From Paracidovorax wautersii (GTDB taxonomy: Bacteria; Pseudomonadota; Gammaproteobacteria; Burkholderiales; Burkholderiaceae_C): 64,000 nucleotides of DNA. Of this stretch, positions 16,515 to 25,776 are shown in pieces (the first letter of the stretch is position 1; every line of letters starts with the position of its first letter). The stretch covers positions 40,995 to 104,994 of the forward strand of contig NZ_FONX01000014.1 of the NCBI RefSeq assembly GCF_900113035.1. The letters are read 5' to 3'. The translations under genes and the position numbers were made by a program. Below the pieces are notes generated by a model. That model was not told the origin of the DNA, ran no database searches, and saw only the letters and a list, made by a program, of their open reading frames with translations.

Positions 16515-16948
16515 GGCAGCACCTGCACGATGCCGGCATCGACGGACAGATCGCCCTGCAGCACGCGGCGGTTGATGCCGTCGGCACCGCGCACGACAAG
16601 CCCGAAAACGGCCTTGCTCCAGCTGATGGCTGCGGCGTCCGCAGGGCTCACCACGATGTCGATCGCCCCCGGCACCGCGCCCAGCGTCAGGCCGTTCCCC
16701 ACGGTCAGCCGCAGGTAGAGCGTGCCGCCCGGCGCGCTGCGGATCTCCATCGCAGCATCGCTGCCGGTCAAGTCGGTCGGCACGAAGGCCGAGCGGGGCA
16801 CCGGCAGGCCGGTTTCGGCGTGGACGATCGCGCCATTGCGCAACTCGACCGGGCATGCGTAGGAGCCCAGACGCAGGCGCTTGCGCATGCCCTCCGGCTT
16901 GGCGATGACCCAAATGGCCCCGCCGCCGATCATGATGGTTTGCTGCAT
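16511..16948 (-). CDS. Hypothetical tail protein
   Basis: A 145-residue, beta-rich protein starting MQQTIMIGGGAIWVIAKPEG with no signal or membrane segment. It has a purine-rich ribosome site (AGAGAGAAAAC). Position between tail hub-like and fibre genes suggests a minor virion component. The family was not recognised. Confidence 0.6.
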   Translation of the reverse strand: MQQTIMIGGGAIWVIAKPEGMRKRLRLGSYACPVELRNGAIVHAETGLPVPRSAFVPTDLTGSDAAMEIRSAPGGTLYLRLTVGNGLTLGAVPGAIDIVVSPADAAAISWSKAVFGLVVRGADGINRRVLQGDLSVDAGIVQVLP

Positions 16949-16968
16949 GTTTTCTCTCTTGCAAATGA

Positions 16969-17005
16969 CCGCGCCCGCCGGGCGGTGAGGCCGTGGCGGG
17001 CGCGG
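16969..17005. repeat. Intergenic hairpin with 11-bp stem
   Basis: CCGCGCCCGCC ... GGCGGGCGCGG separated by 15 bases, in the 75-bp gap between two tail genes. No T-run follows on the minus strand, so it is more likely an mRNA-stabilising structure than a terminator. Confidence 0.45.
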
Positions 17006-17023
17006 AAGGTGGAGGGTGGAAAG

Positions 17024-19189
17024 CTAGATCTCGATGCGCGTGACGGGCAGTTGCGGCGCGGTGCCGGTGATGGCTCCACCCTGCACGAATACGCTCTGGC
17101 CGGCGGCGATCTGCAGCGGGTTGCGCACACTCACAACGCCCGTGCCGGTGAGCTGCACGCGGGCCACAGCACCGTTGACCGACTGCACTACGCCGGTCTG
17201 CACCGGCGCCTCGGGCTGCAAGTCGAGCAGGCGCTTGTAGAGGTTGCTCGACGCGCTCCCTGCGCCCAGGCCCTTGGGCGCGGACGATGTGCGCTCCACG
17301 GCCAGTTGCTGGCGCACGGTGGGCATGTCGGCCGTAATGGTGATGCCGCGCACCAGGCCGCGCCAAGTCTCTGCCGGCTCCTGCACCTCGATCAGATAGC
17401 CGGGGAGGATGAGGCCAGGATTCGTGCCGCCGGTCAGCAGCGGCAGCGTGATGGGGTGCCGGTGCGTGATGGCGGCAGCGGCGATCACCGCGCTGCCGCG
17501 CTGGCGCGCCGCGTCGACATGCGTCACCAGCGCGTCGGTCACCTGGGGTGCCAGCACCTCGCCGGCCGAGCCGGCGCGCACCACATGGCCCAGCACCCCG
17601 GCGCCGGTCTCGCCCGAGACGTACACGGCGTCGTAGCGCGCAGCGCCCAGCGCTTGCAGAGTGTCTGCGGTGATGATCTGGCCCGGCATGCGCACCGTGG
17701 GCACCGCGGATGCCCAGTCCCAAGGCATCACGGCATAGCGAGGGGCGATCTGCAGCCTGGCGTCGACGCAGTGGCTGCGCACCACGCCGCCTGCGGCTTC
17801 GGCGATGCGTTGCACGACGGACAGCGGCGAGCCCTGATGGCTCCATGCGCCGGCAGGCACCAGCCAGTCCTGCATGGCCCAATCGAGCGACACGCCCGTC
17901 ATGTCCAGCGCCTGCAGCGCGAGCTGCTGCGCGGTCATGTCGCTGCTGTTGCTCCACACCGATGCCGGCATGTGCGGGGCGCCTAAGAGCGATGTGACGC
18001 TGGCGCCGCGCACCTGCACGCCGTGGTCTCCGAACTTGCGCGAGCGCTCGGGCGGGTCGATGGCGAAGACCCAGGCGATGCCGTTGATGGTGACGCGCAC
18101 GCGCGCCGGCAGGCCGCCCGATGGGGCGAGCTGGTCGAGCAGGTGGACAGGCCCGCGCGCGGACATCGACCAGCCGAAGCCGTCGTCGTCGGCCGTGATG
18201 GAGATGCCCTGCAGCTGCACACGCTCCAGGCTCGGCAGCAGCACGGCGTCGATGGTGTTGACGGACATGTAGACCCTTAGAAGCGGGATGACGAACTGCG
18301 GCTGCGGCGCGGTGCCGGTGTGGCGCTCGCAGACGAAGACCAGGCCGACGGGCGACGCGCCACTGCCTGCGGGCATCTCGAACAGCAGGCGCGCGGGCAG
18401 CGCGGGCACATAGCAAGGATCTGGCAAGGGTGGAACCGGCTGCCAGGCCGAGATGCCTGGTGGCGGCTTGCGGCCCTGCTCGAATGCCAACTGCCAACCT
18501 CGACCCTGCGGCAGTCCACGCCGGAAGCCGGAGACCTGCAGCAGTGCCAACTGACCCGCACGCTCGAAGCGCTGGAGCGCCTGGGCGCGCAGGCGCGCGG
18601 CCTGCTGGAACGGCTGCAGGGCGGCCACGCGCAGCCCGGCCGCCTGCTCGAAGCCGCCGCGCACGGCCGTGCGCAGCTGCACGGCCTGCTGAAGGCGCTG
18701 CGCCGCAGGTGGCACCGCCAGGCGGCGGGCCTGCTCGTCGGCAACACGGGCGATCTGGGCCCAGCGAGCCGACTGCTGCCAGCGCCCCTGCAGCATGGCC
18801 TGAACGGGTTGCGCAGGCTGCGCGAGCACTGCCACGGCGGCATGCGCGCGGGTGCCCTGCTGCCAGCCCTGCAGCCCGCCGCCGAAGGCCTTTCGGCCCT
18901 GCTGCCAGCTGCTGGCGACATCACCGGCGACGGGGCGATCGACGTTGACCAGATAGCGCGCCTCGACGTGCCCACGAAGGCCCGTGATGGACCCCGTCGC
19001 CGCGATGCGCGAGACAACGCGCAATGGCACCACACCCTGCAGGCCCGTGATGCGCCCGGTGCCGGCCAACTGCACGGGCGGGCGCGTTGTGCCCCCGCCC
19101 TCGTCGCCGAAGACCAGGCGCACCGGACTGTCCGGCGAATTCGCCGGCTGGTCGAATCGCAGGCTCGTTGCGCCATCGTCATTTGCCAC
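17024..19189 (-). CDS. Large tail protein with a hub-like C-terminal half
   Basis: A 721-residue protein starting at a GTG (19189). The N-terminal part is a repeated beta segment (GRITGLQG and SITGLRG), followed by a Gln/Ala/Arg-rich helical region with FEQAAGLRVAALQPFQQAAR-type repeats. The C-terminal half has QQLALQALDMTGVSLDW, SPLSVVQRIAEAAGGVVRSH and later GITITADMPTVRQQLAVERT. These resemble the hub/late-control D-like fold of phage tails. The hub assignment is an inference from pattern. Confidence 0.6.
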   Translation of the reverse strand: MANDDGATSLRFDQPANSPDSPVRLVFGDEGGGTTRPPVQLAGTGRITGLQGVVPLRVVSRIAATGSITGLRGHVEARYLVNVDRPVAGDVASSWQQGRKAFGGGLQGWQQGTRAHAAVAVLAQPAQPVQAMLQGRWQQSARWAQIARVADEQARRLAVPPAAQRLQQAVQLRTAVRGGFEQAAGLRVAALQPFQQAARLRAQALQRFERAGQLALLQVSGFRRGLPQGRGWQLAFEQGRKPPPGISAWQPVPPLPDPCYVPALPARLLFEMPAGSGASPVGLVFVCERHTGTAPQPQFVIPLLRVYMSVNTIDAVLLPSLERVQLQGISITADDDGFGWSMSARGPVHLLDQLAPSGGLPARVRVTINGIAWVFAIDPPERSRKFGDHGVQVRGASVTSLLGAPHMPASVWSNSSDMTAQQLALQALDMTGVSLDWAMQDWLVPAGAWSHQGSPLSVVQRIAEAAGGVVRSHCVDARLQIAPRYAVMPWDWASAVPTVRMPGQIITADTLQALGAARYDAVYVSGETGAGVLGHVVRAGSAGEVLAPQVTDALVTHVDAARQRGSAVIAAAAITHRHPITLPLLTGGTNPGLILPGYLIEVQEPAETWRGLVRGITITADMPTVRQQLAVERTSSAPKGLGAGSASSNLYKRLLDLQPEAPVQTGVVQSVNGAVARVQLTGTGVVSVRNPLQIAAGQSVFVQGGAITGTAPQLPVTRIEI

Positions 19190-19200
19190 ACGTCATGCCC

Positions 19201-19635
19201 TCACGACAAGGTGGTGCTGCCGAGCACGACCAGGCCCCCGGCGTAGAGCAGCGGAGAGGTCTCGCCGGCCGGCGTCAGCCCGCCCATGACGCGCCAGCAG
19301 CCGTCGTGTGCCGTGTCGGTCACATCGCCACGCACCAGCACGGCGCCCGCCGCGCTGACCCAGTCACCCCAGCGCGGCAGGCCTTGCTGCAGCACCATGG
19401 CGCCGGCTTCATCGGCCGGGTGGAGCACCAGCAGGCCGTCCACGATGGAGGCACAGGGCTTGGCAAGCACGATCTCAGCCTGCGGCGCGTCCGCATGCGC
19501 GGTGCCGATGGTGGCGGGGCGGGCCGTGTTGTAGATCCGGATGCGGGAGCTGCCCGAGCCGGCGTCCGCCGCCATGATGGTGGCCTGCAGCTGGGCCTGC
19601 GACAGGGCCGCACCGATCTCCCACACACCGCTCAT
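19201..19635 (-). CDS. Tail-tip protein, unknown family
   Basis: A 144-residue protein starting MSGVWEIGAALSQAQLQATI, beta-rich, with no membrane segment. Its start overlaps the stop of the preceding gene by 4 bp. It lies in the cluster of co-oriented tail genes and was not recognised beyond that. Confidence 0.6.
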   Translation of the reverse strand: MSGVWEIGAALSQAQLQATIMAADAGSGSSRIRIYNTARPATIGTAHADAPQAEIVLAKPCASIVDGLLVLHPADEAGAMVLQQGLPRWGDWVSAAGAVLVRGDVTDTAHDGCWRVMGGLTPAGETSPLLYAGGLVVLGSTTLS

Positions 19636-20630
19636 GACGACACCTGGGCGGTCAGGTTGCTGGCGGCCACCGGGCGGAAGTTGCCCGATGCATCCTCGGC
19701 CAGGGTGAGCCATGCCTGCGAAGGGTCGATGCCGCGGAACTCGAAAGCGCCCGTGACGGGGTCGCTCCAGACCTCGCGCGCCACCAGCTTGTCGCGCTGC
19801 CGCAGCAGCAGCACGCGGGCGCGGACGGGTACGTCGGGCGAGCCCTTGATGGCCGTGGTGCCCCAGACACGGCCAGCACCGCCGAACTCAGCGTCCAGCG
19901 CCAGGGCCGGGCCGTCGAGGCCGGCGACACGCAAGGGCTGCACTGCTTCGGCCCAAGCCACAGCGGCCTCCACGCTGACCGTTTTGGGCTCTGCATAGGG
20001 CACGAACGTAGGGCTCGGCGCGAACTGGAGGCGCAGCGTCTGACCAGCGTCCACCGTGGCCAGCAGCACGTCCTGCAGCACGTCAGACACCGAGCGCTCG
20101 AACAGGTGGATCTGCTGCTGCGCATCCACCGCGCGCAGGTACATGTCCAGCGATCCATCCGCCCCGGCCTGGGCCGCGAACCACAGCAACGCCGAGTTGC
20201 TGCCTGACTGGCAAATGCTGCCCGCCACGACCGTTGAAGCGGTCGGCCCGCCCGCGGCGATCGAGCCCGATTGCAGCGCGCAGTCCTTGTCTGCCGGGTG
20301 AAAGACCAACACATAGCCACGACTCTGACTGTGCGGCAGTGGCGGCAGGATCATGCGTGATACGCCGGGCAGCGCCACCAGAGCGCTGCCATCGATCATC
20401 GATGCTCGGCCTCCGGCATACCACTCCACCGCGCCCTCCGCTGACACCGCCATGCCGCGTGCATCGACCAGCCCGTTGCTTTCGACCATCGCGGCGCTGT
20501 CGCCCAGGGCCACAGCGCTGGCAGAACGGCCCTGCAGCCAGGCGGCAGCGATGTCGCGCGGATCATCTGAGACGGCTGTAACAGTGATGGACGAGGCGTA
20601 GGCCTCGCCCGTGAAGCTAGCCGCCGGCAT
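19632..20630 (-). CDS. Tail protein, unknown family
   Basis: A 332-residue protein starting MPAASFTGEAYASSITVTAV. The C-terminal domain (PVRARVLLLRQRDKLVAREV, then PVTGAFEFRGIDPSQAWLTL) resembles a carboxypeptidase-regulatory/Ig-like beta sandwich, common in virion surface proteins. Its start overlaps the preceding stop (TGATG). Function is inferred only from the tail cluster context. Confidence 0.6.
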   Translation of the reverse strand: MPAASFTGEAYASSITVTAVSDDPRDIAAAWLQGRSASAVALGDSAAMVESNGLVDARGMAVSAEGAVEWYAGGRASMIDGSALVALPGVSRMILPPLPHSQSRGYVLVFHPADKDCALQSGSIAAGGPTASTVVAGSICQSGSNSALLWFAAQAGADGSLDMYLRAVDAQQQIHLFERSVSDVLQDVLLATVDAGQTLRLQFAPSPTFVPYAEPKTVSVEAAVAWAEAVQPLRVAGLDGPALALDAEFGGAGRVWGTTAIKGSPDVPVRARVLLLRQRDKLVAREVWSDPVTGAFEFRGIDPSQAWLTLAEDASGNFRPVAASNLTAQVSS

Positions 20631-21817
20631 CAGAGCCTCCAGGGTCCGGTCAGATCCACGAACATCGTGCCCACTTGACCAGCGCCGCTCTCGTGGGTGT
20701 AGTCGACCCCACCCGTATTGAGCGCCAGCAGCCTGCGGCCCAGATATGCACCTTGCCCGTCGATGACCGTGCCTGCCCTGAAACTCCGGCCCAGCTGCTG
20801 GGGCGAGTGATACACGCCGGGCAGGCGCCCGCGGAAGCCCGCCGGCCCCACAATGACTTCCACAGGAGCGAGCCTTAGCGAGTTGTCTGCCCCGTTCGGG
20901 AAAGGCAGCCCGATACCCTGATACGCGGCAGTGCCGCTGCGGCCTGAGAGATAAGCGCTAGCCCGCCAGCCGACCACGGCGCCACGCAGTCCCAGGTAGC
21001 CCCGCGGCAGATACATGCCGCCGCCCGAGCTGTTGCTGACCCCCACGTCACCGGCGCCGGCATCGTAGATGAACCGATACTCGGAGCCGGAGATGCAAGC
21101 CGCATACGGGTCGCCCGAGCGGTAGGGCACGATGTCTCCGAAGCAAACCACCGACGAGCCGTAGGCACCGAAGACCGTCGAGCGCGGCTCGACATACAAC
21201 AGCATGAACCGCTCGTCTGCAACGATGCACCATGGGCGAGAGGTCGATGTCGCATCGGTACTCTTAGCCCACACCATCTGCTGCTTGTCCTGAGTCATCG
21301 AAAGGAGGGGGAAGCGCCCCATGCCGTCAGAAATTCCCGACATCGACTCATATCCATCGACCACCCCCCAGTTAGCGCCAGAGTCATCCACGCGCAGCAC
21401 GCAGCCGGTGGCCTCCGCAGCCGATGGCTTGAGCGCGATTACGTTCGCGAGCGCCCCCGGAAACAGCTCTTGCCAGGTCGCCGGAGCGACCTTGCTGGTG
21501 ATGGAGCCGGAGGCGGTGCCATCGGCCACGCCGGGCGCGGGGAAGGTCACCGTATTGCCAGCGACCGACGCGATGCGTTTTTCGCCGTTGAGGGCCGCCG
21601 GAGTGGCGCCTGCCAAGGCGACGATAGTGCCCGCCTTGGCGGACGGAGGCGCGGAGTAGGTGGCCGTGGCCACACCACCGGACACGGAAAGCGACGACAC
21701 GGCGGAAGCGCCGAAGCCATCGACCAGGCAGGCCTTGAGCACGGAACGCAGGGCGCCCGGCGTGCCGGAAAGCTCCGGGGCGCCTGGCAGGGTGGAGTCG
21801 TAGCAGTAGATGGTCAT
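20630..21817 (-). CDS. Tail protein, unknown family
   Basis: A 395-residue protein starting MTIYCYDSTLPGAPELSGTP and predominantly beta with many Gly/Ser residues. It is one of five consecutive large tail-tip genes with touching or overlapping ends. No conserved domain was recognised. The N-terminal part includes a short Ig-like stretch (VVALAGATPAALNGEKRI). Confidence 0.55.
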   Translation of the reverse strand: MTIYCYDSTLPGAPELSGTPGALRSVLKACLVDGFGASAVSSLSVSGGVATATYSAPPSAKAGTIVALAGATPAALNGEKRIASVAGNTVTFPAPGVADGTASGSITSKVAPATWQELFPGALANVIALKPSAAEATGCVLRVDDSGANWGVVDGYESMSGISDGMGRFPLLSMTQDKQQMVWAKSTDATSTSRPWCIVADERFMLLYVEPRSTVFGAYGSSVVCFGDIVPYRSGDPYAACISGSEYRFIYDAGAGDVGVSNSSGGGMYLPRGYLGLRGAVVGWRASAYLSGRSGTAAYQGIGLPFPNGADNSLRLAPVEVIVGPAGFRGRLPGVYHSPQQLGRSFRAGTVIDGQGAYLGRRLLALNTGGVDYTHESGAGQVGTMFVDLTGPWRL

Positions 21818-21825
21818 GCAGGGCC

Positions 21826-24800
21826 TCAGATCACGGGGTTGGAGGGAGCGCGATCAACGTCGCCGCGCGCGGTCAGCTCGAAGGCGAAGTCGGTGCCCAC
21901 GGCCTCGCTGGGCTGCGTGGTGCGGATCGCGGCGAAGGGGTAGTAGGTGCCCACGATGGGGAGGAAGAGCACATTGCCCGCCGCCCAGCCGCTGCCCCAG
22001 CCGAGCGGGCTCAGGCGGAAGATCGGCACGCCGGAGGCGGGGTTGATGGGTGCGATCTCGGTGTTGCGGCTGAAGGTGCCGAGGTTGCCCACGTGCTCGC
22101 CGATCACCTCCACGTCCATGCCACCGGACAACACGCGCAGCGCGAAGCGCTCGGTCATGGCACCTGCGTTAGTGACGGTGACTGGATAAGCCCCATCGTC
22201 GTACGTGGCTGAGGCCGGGTTGCCGATGGTGGCGTCTGCCCAGGTGATGCCGTCCCAACTCTGCTGGTCGAACACGGGCAGCGCGCGGGCGCGCAGGTTG
22301 CCGGCCATCATCGCGGCCGAGACCACCGAGCCCACCGGGAAGACGTGCGAGAGCTGCTTCGTCAGGCGCAGGGTGCCGTTGATCTGCACGTCCGCCACGC
22401 GCGCCATTTCCTCGATGCGGTGCTTGATGACCACCGGCTGCACCCAGTTGGTCACGTCGGTGATCGTGACCTTGCCTGCGTCCAGATCGGCGGTGTAGCC
22501 GGTGCGGATGAGCTTGCCATCGGCGCCGATGAGATAGACCCGCGAGAGACGCGTGCGGGCGCAGTCGATGGTCATGCCGGCGCTGTAGGTGGCTGCGGCG
22601 ATGCGGCCCGTGTGGCCGATCACCACGTAGCTACCGACGCGGAAGATCGGCACGCGTCCGTCGGGCGGCAGGCGCACCGGGTCCAGGCCCAGGATGTCCG
22701 CATCGAGCGGGAGATACGCGTAGGAGACGCTGTTGTAGCGCAGCGTGGTGGGGTCCACCGGCCAGGGGCGCCAGATCTTGCCGGGCTGGACGGCACCCAC
22801 ATCGGCGGCGCTGTACCACCATTCAGCCTTCTGGGCATCGGTGAGGGTGGAGGCATCGATGAAGTCACCGAATTGCAACTCGCCCACACCCGACTCGAAG
22901 TCCATGCGTCCGAGCATGTGGGCGCCCGCAAAGCTGCCGTCGAGGTTCGTCGTAGCGGTCAGCGCATTGCCAGACACATCGGTCAACGTCAGCACCAATC
23001 CCCCGGGCTTCAGCGGAGCGCTTTGCGTACGGAAGAAGATCGATGCGGTGGTCCAGGGAGCACGACGCGTCCACAGACTCTGCAGAGACACCGAGCCGGG
23101 GTTGAGACCGACGATCCAGTCTGTCATGTTGACGCGCCCTGCCGCGTAGTCGATGGTGCCGCTCGCTTGCCCTGCGACGCTGTCCGTGCGGCCTCGATAG
23201 ATCACCCCCTCGAAGTCGTCGTAGGTCTGGCCCATCCAGACGAAACGCACACTACCGGGCACGATCGAGTCCACAGTGAGTGGGCACATGTCGATGCTGA
23301 CCGCCCCGCCGGCGAAAGATTCGGTCGCGGCGGTGGAGGCCAGCGGCGCGACCTTGTAGCGAACGATCACATTGCCAGCCACCTGCTCACCGACAGTGGT
23401 CGTGCCGTACTCACCGCCCTTGGATGACGCGCTCGACGTATTCGATGAACCGCCGCCGTACTGACCATCAGCTGAAATTGACGCCTGGAACGACTTCGCG
23501 TCTTCGTGGTCGGACTTGTAAGACTCTGTTGTCTTTGTCTGATCGACCAGCTTGAGCGTGATCGTCTTGGAGCTGTACAGCACCGTGCCCAGGTCCAGCG
23601 CAAAGCCTCCAGAGCCATCATCCGACGCTCGATGCGAGACGATGACTCGCCGCGAATTGCTGCTGTCACGCTGCACCTGCCGAGTCAGCGTGGCCGAAGT
23701 GCCTTCCTTCCTCGTGCGCCATCCGTGGTAACCGTATCCGTCGTTCCAGTACGCCCAGTAGCGCTTGCTCTCGTCGTTGGTCACGGCGGACATCGTCGTC
23801 AGGCTCCCGCCGCCGGTCTGCGTGACCTCCTGCGAGGTAGTCCACGCGACCTCGATCGAGCCTGCCACCGGCTGGCTTTGCAACACCAGCGTGGCGCTGC
23901 CCGTGGCGTCAACGCCGGGAGAGGAAAAGAGCTGCTCGACTTGCGCGCCGAACGAATACTCGACCTGCCACTCGCCCCCGGCGTCGATCATGTAGGGCGT
24001 GCTGAGCAGGAGGCTGCTGCTGGGGTAGTCGATGGTGCCAGTAGCCTCGCCGGAGAATCGGCCCACCCCGTCGTCTGTCACAGCGCGCAATATGCCGCCC
24101 GAGGTCCAACGCACCGTCACGGTTGTCGGCGTGGCGCCCGGGTTCGCAAGCCTCAGCGCTGTCAGCGGTGCATTGATCGACGCGCCTTGCGTGGCGCGAT
24201 TGGTGAACGCCACACGCTCGGCCCACTGAATCACGATGCTGCTGGCATCGTCGGGCAAGGCCTGCAGCGTCATGTCCATGCTGCCGGTCGTGTAGATCAC
24301 GCGGCCCGAGCCCGCCCCGGTGAGCAAGCCCTCGCCGTCATCAGCCAGCGTGTACCAGCTGCCCAAGGCCCGGTAGCTGACGATGACGGTGCCCGGTTCA
24401 GGCAGCGGCTTGAGCAGCGCCACGAAGCTGAACCCCCGGTTGCTCTGGCCGATCTTGATGCGCCGCGTGTGGGCCGCAACAGGCACCTCAACTCGACGCG
24501 GCGCCGTCGCCAGCACTACGGTTCGCTCCGCTGCTGGCCGCTGGTCGAGGGCCGTGGTTTCTGTTCGGCTGCTCGGCACGAGCTGCGTGTAGATGCTGGC
24601 GACGCGAAGTGTGCTGTCGCCCAGATCGACGGCTGTGGCAACGGGCGATGCGCCGTAATACGTTGCGGCATCTGCGACCGTGGTGTCGCGAATGATGGTC
24701 TTGCCTGCGGCTGTCGAGTAGTCGCGCGAGGGCGGGCTTCCCGGGAATTCGTAGCGCAGAGCATCGGACAGATCGACTTTCGTGACGGCCCCTTGGAAGT

Positions 24801-25356
24801 CCACGAATTGTCCGTTGATCGAGTAGGTGAACGTGCGTTGCTCTGTTTCAGTACGGGTAACGCGCACGTACTGGATACGCTCGGTCGAAGTGCCCTGCTG
24901 ATACGTCAGCACCAAGGTGCGGCCGATGTCCGGCGCCGGCGTGCCAGGCCGATGCAGGATCTGGATGGATCGCATGCCGATCACGTGGTCTTCCAGCAGC
25001 ACCCCGGACCAGGGAGTGCCCTGGATCAGGTAGTTGGCGATCGACTGCGCTATGGTGCTGCGCCGGGCGAAGAGCCCACACTTCGCCAGCGTCACTGCCA
25101 CATTGGGGTCGCTCGGGGGTTGCGACAGAATGACGCTCGCGCCCATCAACGGCTCCGTGGTCGATGTCATCACCGCGGCGTGCAGTTGCCGGATGCTGAC
25201 GTTGCCGCCAGCGCGGTCCGCTTCGGTGATGTCCTGAAATACCGAGTTGCTGGCACCGTAGGGCACTTCGGTGCCGGTGGGTCCGCCGCCGCCTTCGGGG
25301 ACGTCGTCCATCACGCGGCTGGTCAGCAGCTTGATGTCGCCTTCTTGGATGGTCAT
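21826..25356 (-). CDS. Very large tail-tip/central fibre-like protein
   Basis: A 1176-residue protein starting MTIQEGDIKLLTSRVMDDVP; its ATGA overlaps the upstream stop. It is beta-rich throughout with repeated modules, such as GVGRFSGEATGTIDYPSSSL, QASGTIDYAAGRVNM and LGRMDFESGVGELQF. The same DYxxGxV/L pattern thus recurs at least three times. No cysteine clusters or membrane segments are obvious. The size and the position right after the tape measure and a small tail protein suggest the central tail-tip protein, in the role gpJ plays in lambda, though it does not look like gpJ. Confidence 0.65.
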   Translation of the reverse strand: MTIQEGDIKLLTSRVMDDVPEGGGGPTGTEVPYGASNSVFQDITEADRAGGNVSIRQLHAAVMTSTTEPLMGASVILSQPPSDPNVAVTLAKCGLFARRSTIAQSIANYLIQGTPWSGVLLEDHVIGMRSIQILHRPGTPAPDIGRTLVLTYQQGTSTERIQYVRVTRTETEQRTFTYSINGQFVDFQGAVTKVDLSDALRYEFPGSPPSRDYSTAAGKTIIRDTTVADAATYYGASPVATAVDLGDSTLRVASIYTQLVPSSRTETTALDQRPAAERTVVLATAPRRVEVPVAAHTRRIKIGQSNRGFSFVALLKPLPEPGTVIVSYRALGSWYTLADDGEGLLTGAGSGRVIYTTGSMDMTLQALPDDASSIVIQWAERVAFTNRATQGASINAPLTALRLANPGATPTTVTVRWTSGGILRAVTDDGVGRFSGEATGTIDYPSSSLLLSTPYMIDAGGEWQVEYSFGAQVEQLFSSPGVDATGSATLVLQSQPVAGSIEVAWTTSQEVTQTGGGSLTTMSAVTNDESKRYWAYWNDGYGYHGWRTRKEGTSATLTRQVQRDSSNSRRVIVSHRASDDGSGGFALDLGTVLYSSKTITLKLVDQTKTTESYKSDHEDAKSFQASISADGQYGGGSSNTSSASSKGGEYGTTTVGEQVAGNVIVRYKVAPLASTAATESFAGGAVSIDMCPLTVDSIVPGSVRFVWMGQTYDDFEGVIYRGRTDSVAGQASGTIDYAAGRVNMTDWIVGLNPGSVSLQSLWTRRAPWTTASIFFRTQSAPLKPGGLVLTLTDVSGNALTATTNLDGSFAGAHMLGRMDFESGVGELQFGDFIDASTLTDAQKAEWWYSAADVGAVQPGKIWRPWPVDPTTLRYNSVSYAYLPLDADILGLDPVRLPPDGRVPIFRVGSYVVIGHTGRIAAATYSAGMTIDCARTRLSRVYLIGADGKLIRTGYTADLDAGKVTITDVTNWVQPVVIKHRIEEMARVADVQINGTLRLTKQLSHVFPVGSVVSAAMMAGNLRARALPVFDQQSWDGITWADATIGNPASATYDDGAYPVTVTNAGAMTERFALRVLSGGMDVEVIGEHVGNLGTFSRNTEIAPINPASGVPIFRLSPLGWGSGWAAGNVLFLPIVGTYYPFAAIRTTQPSEAVGTDFAFELTARGDVDRAPSNPVI

Positions 25357-25772
25357 GGGGTTTCGCTCGCTTCCAGAAATCGCAGCGTCAGGCTGCAGTA
25401 GTAGTCGGTGTCCAGCGGGTCGGCGTAGTCGATGACCGCGCTCATCGCCAGCGCGCGGCCCTCTTCCGCGTCGCCATGGTCGAACACCACGGTGAAAGCC
25501 TGGCCGCGCACATCGAGCGCCAGGCGCAGGCCGGGAATGGAGGCCCAGGAACGCAGCGTGCGCAGCGCTGCGCGGCTGATCCAGGCGCTGTCGCCATCGC
25601 CCTGCAGGGTGATGGGCCGGCCGCCGTTGCGGGCCATGGCGTCGATGATCAGCGTGCCGAAGATGCCGCGCTCGGTCTTCTGGGCGACCGGGGACCATGT
25701 GAGTTCATCGGTCCAGATGAGGTCTTGGGGCAAGGCCAGCGGGGTGCTGCCGTTGGTGAGGGTCATGCTCAT
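25353..25772 (-). CDS. Small tail protein after the tape measure
   Basis: A 139-residue protein starting MSMTLTNGSTPLALPQDLIW. It contains GGRPITLQGDGDSAWISRAA and a hydrophilic C-terminus. It lies 4 bp after the tape measure stop. In siphoviruses this position usually encodes a minor/distal tail protein. That role is inferred. Confidence 0.6.
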   Translation of the reverse strand: MSMTLTNGSTPLALPQDLIWTDELTWSPVAQKTERGIFGTLIIDAMARNGGRPITLQGDGDSAWISRAALRTLRSWASIPGLRLALDVRGQAFTVVFDHGDAEEGRALAMSAVIDYADPLDTDYYCSLTLRFLEASETP

Positions 25773-25776
25773 GGCG

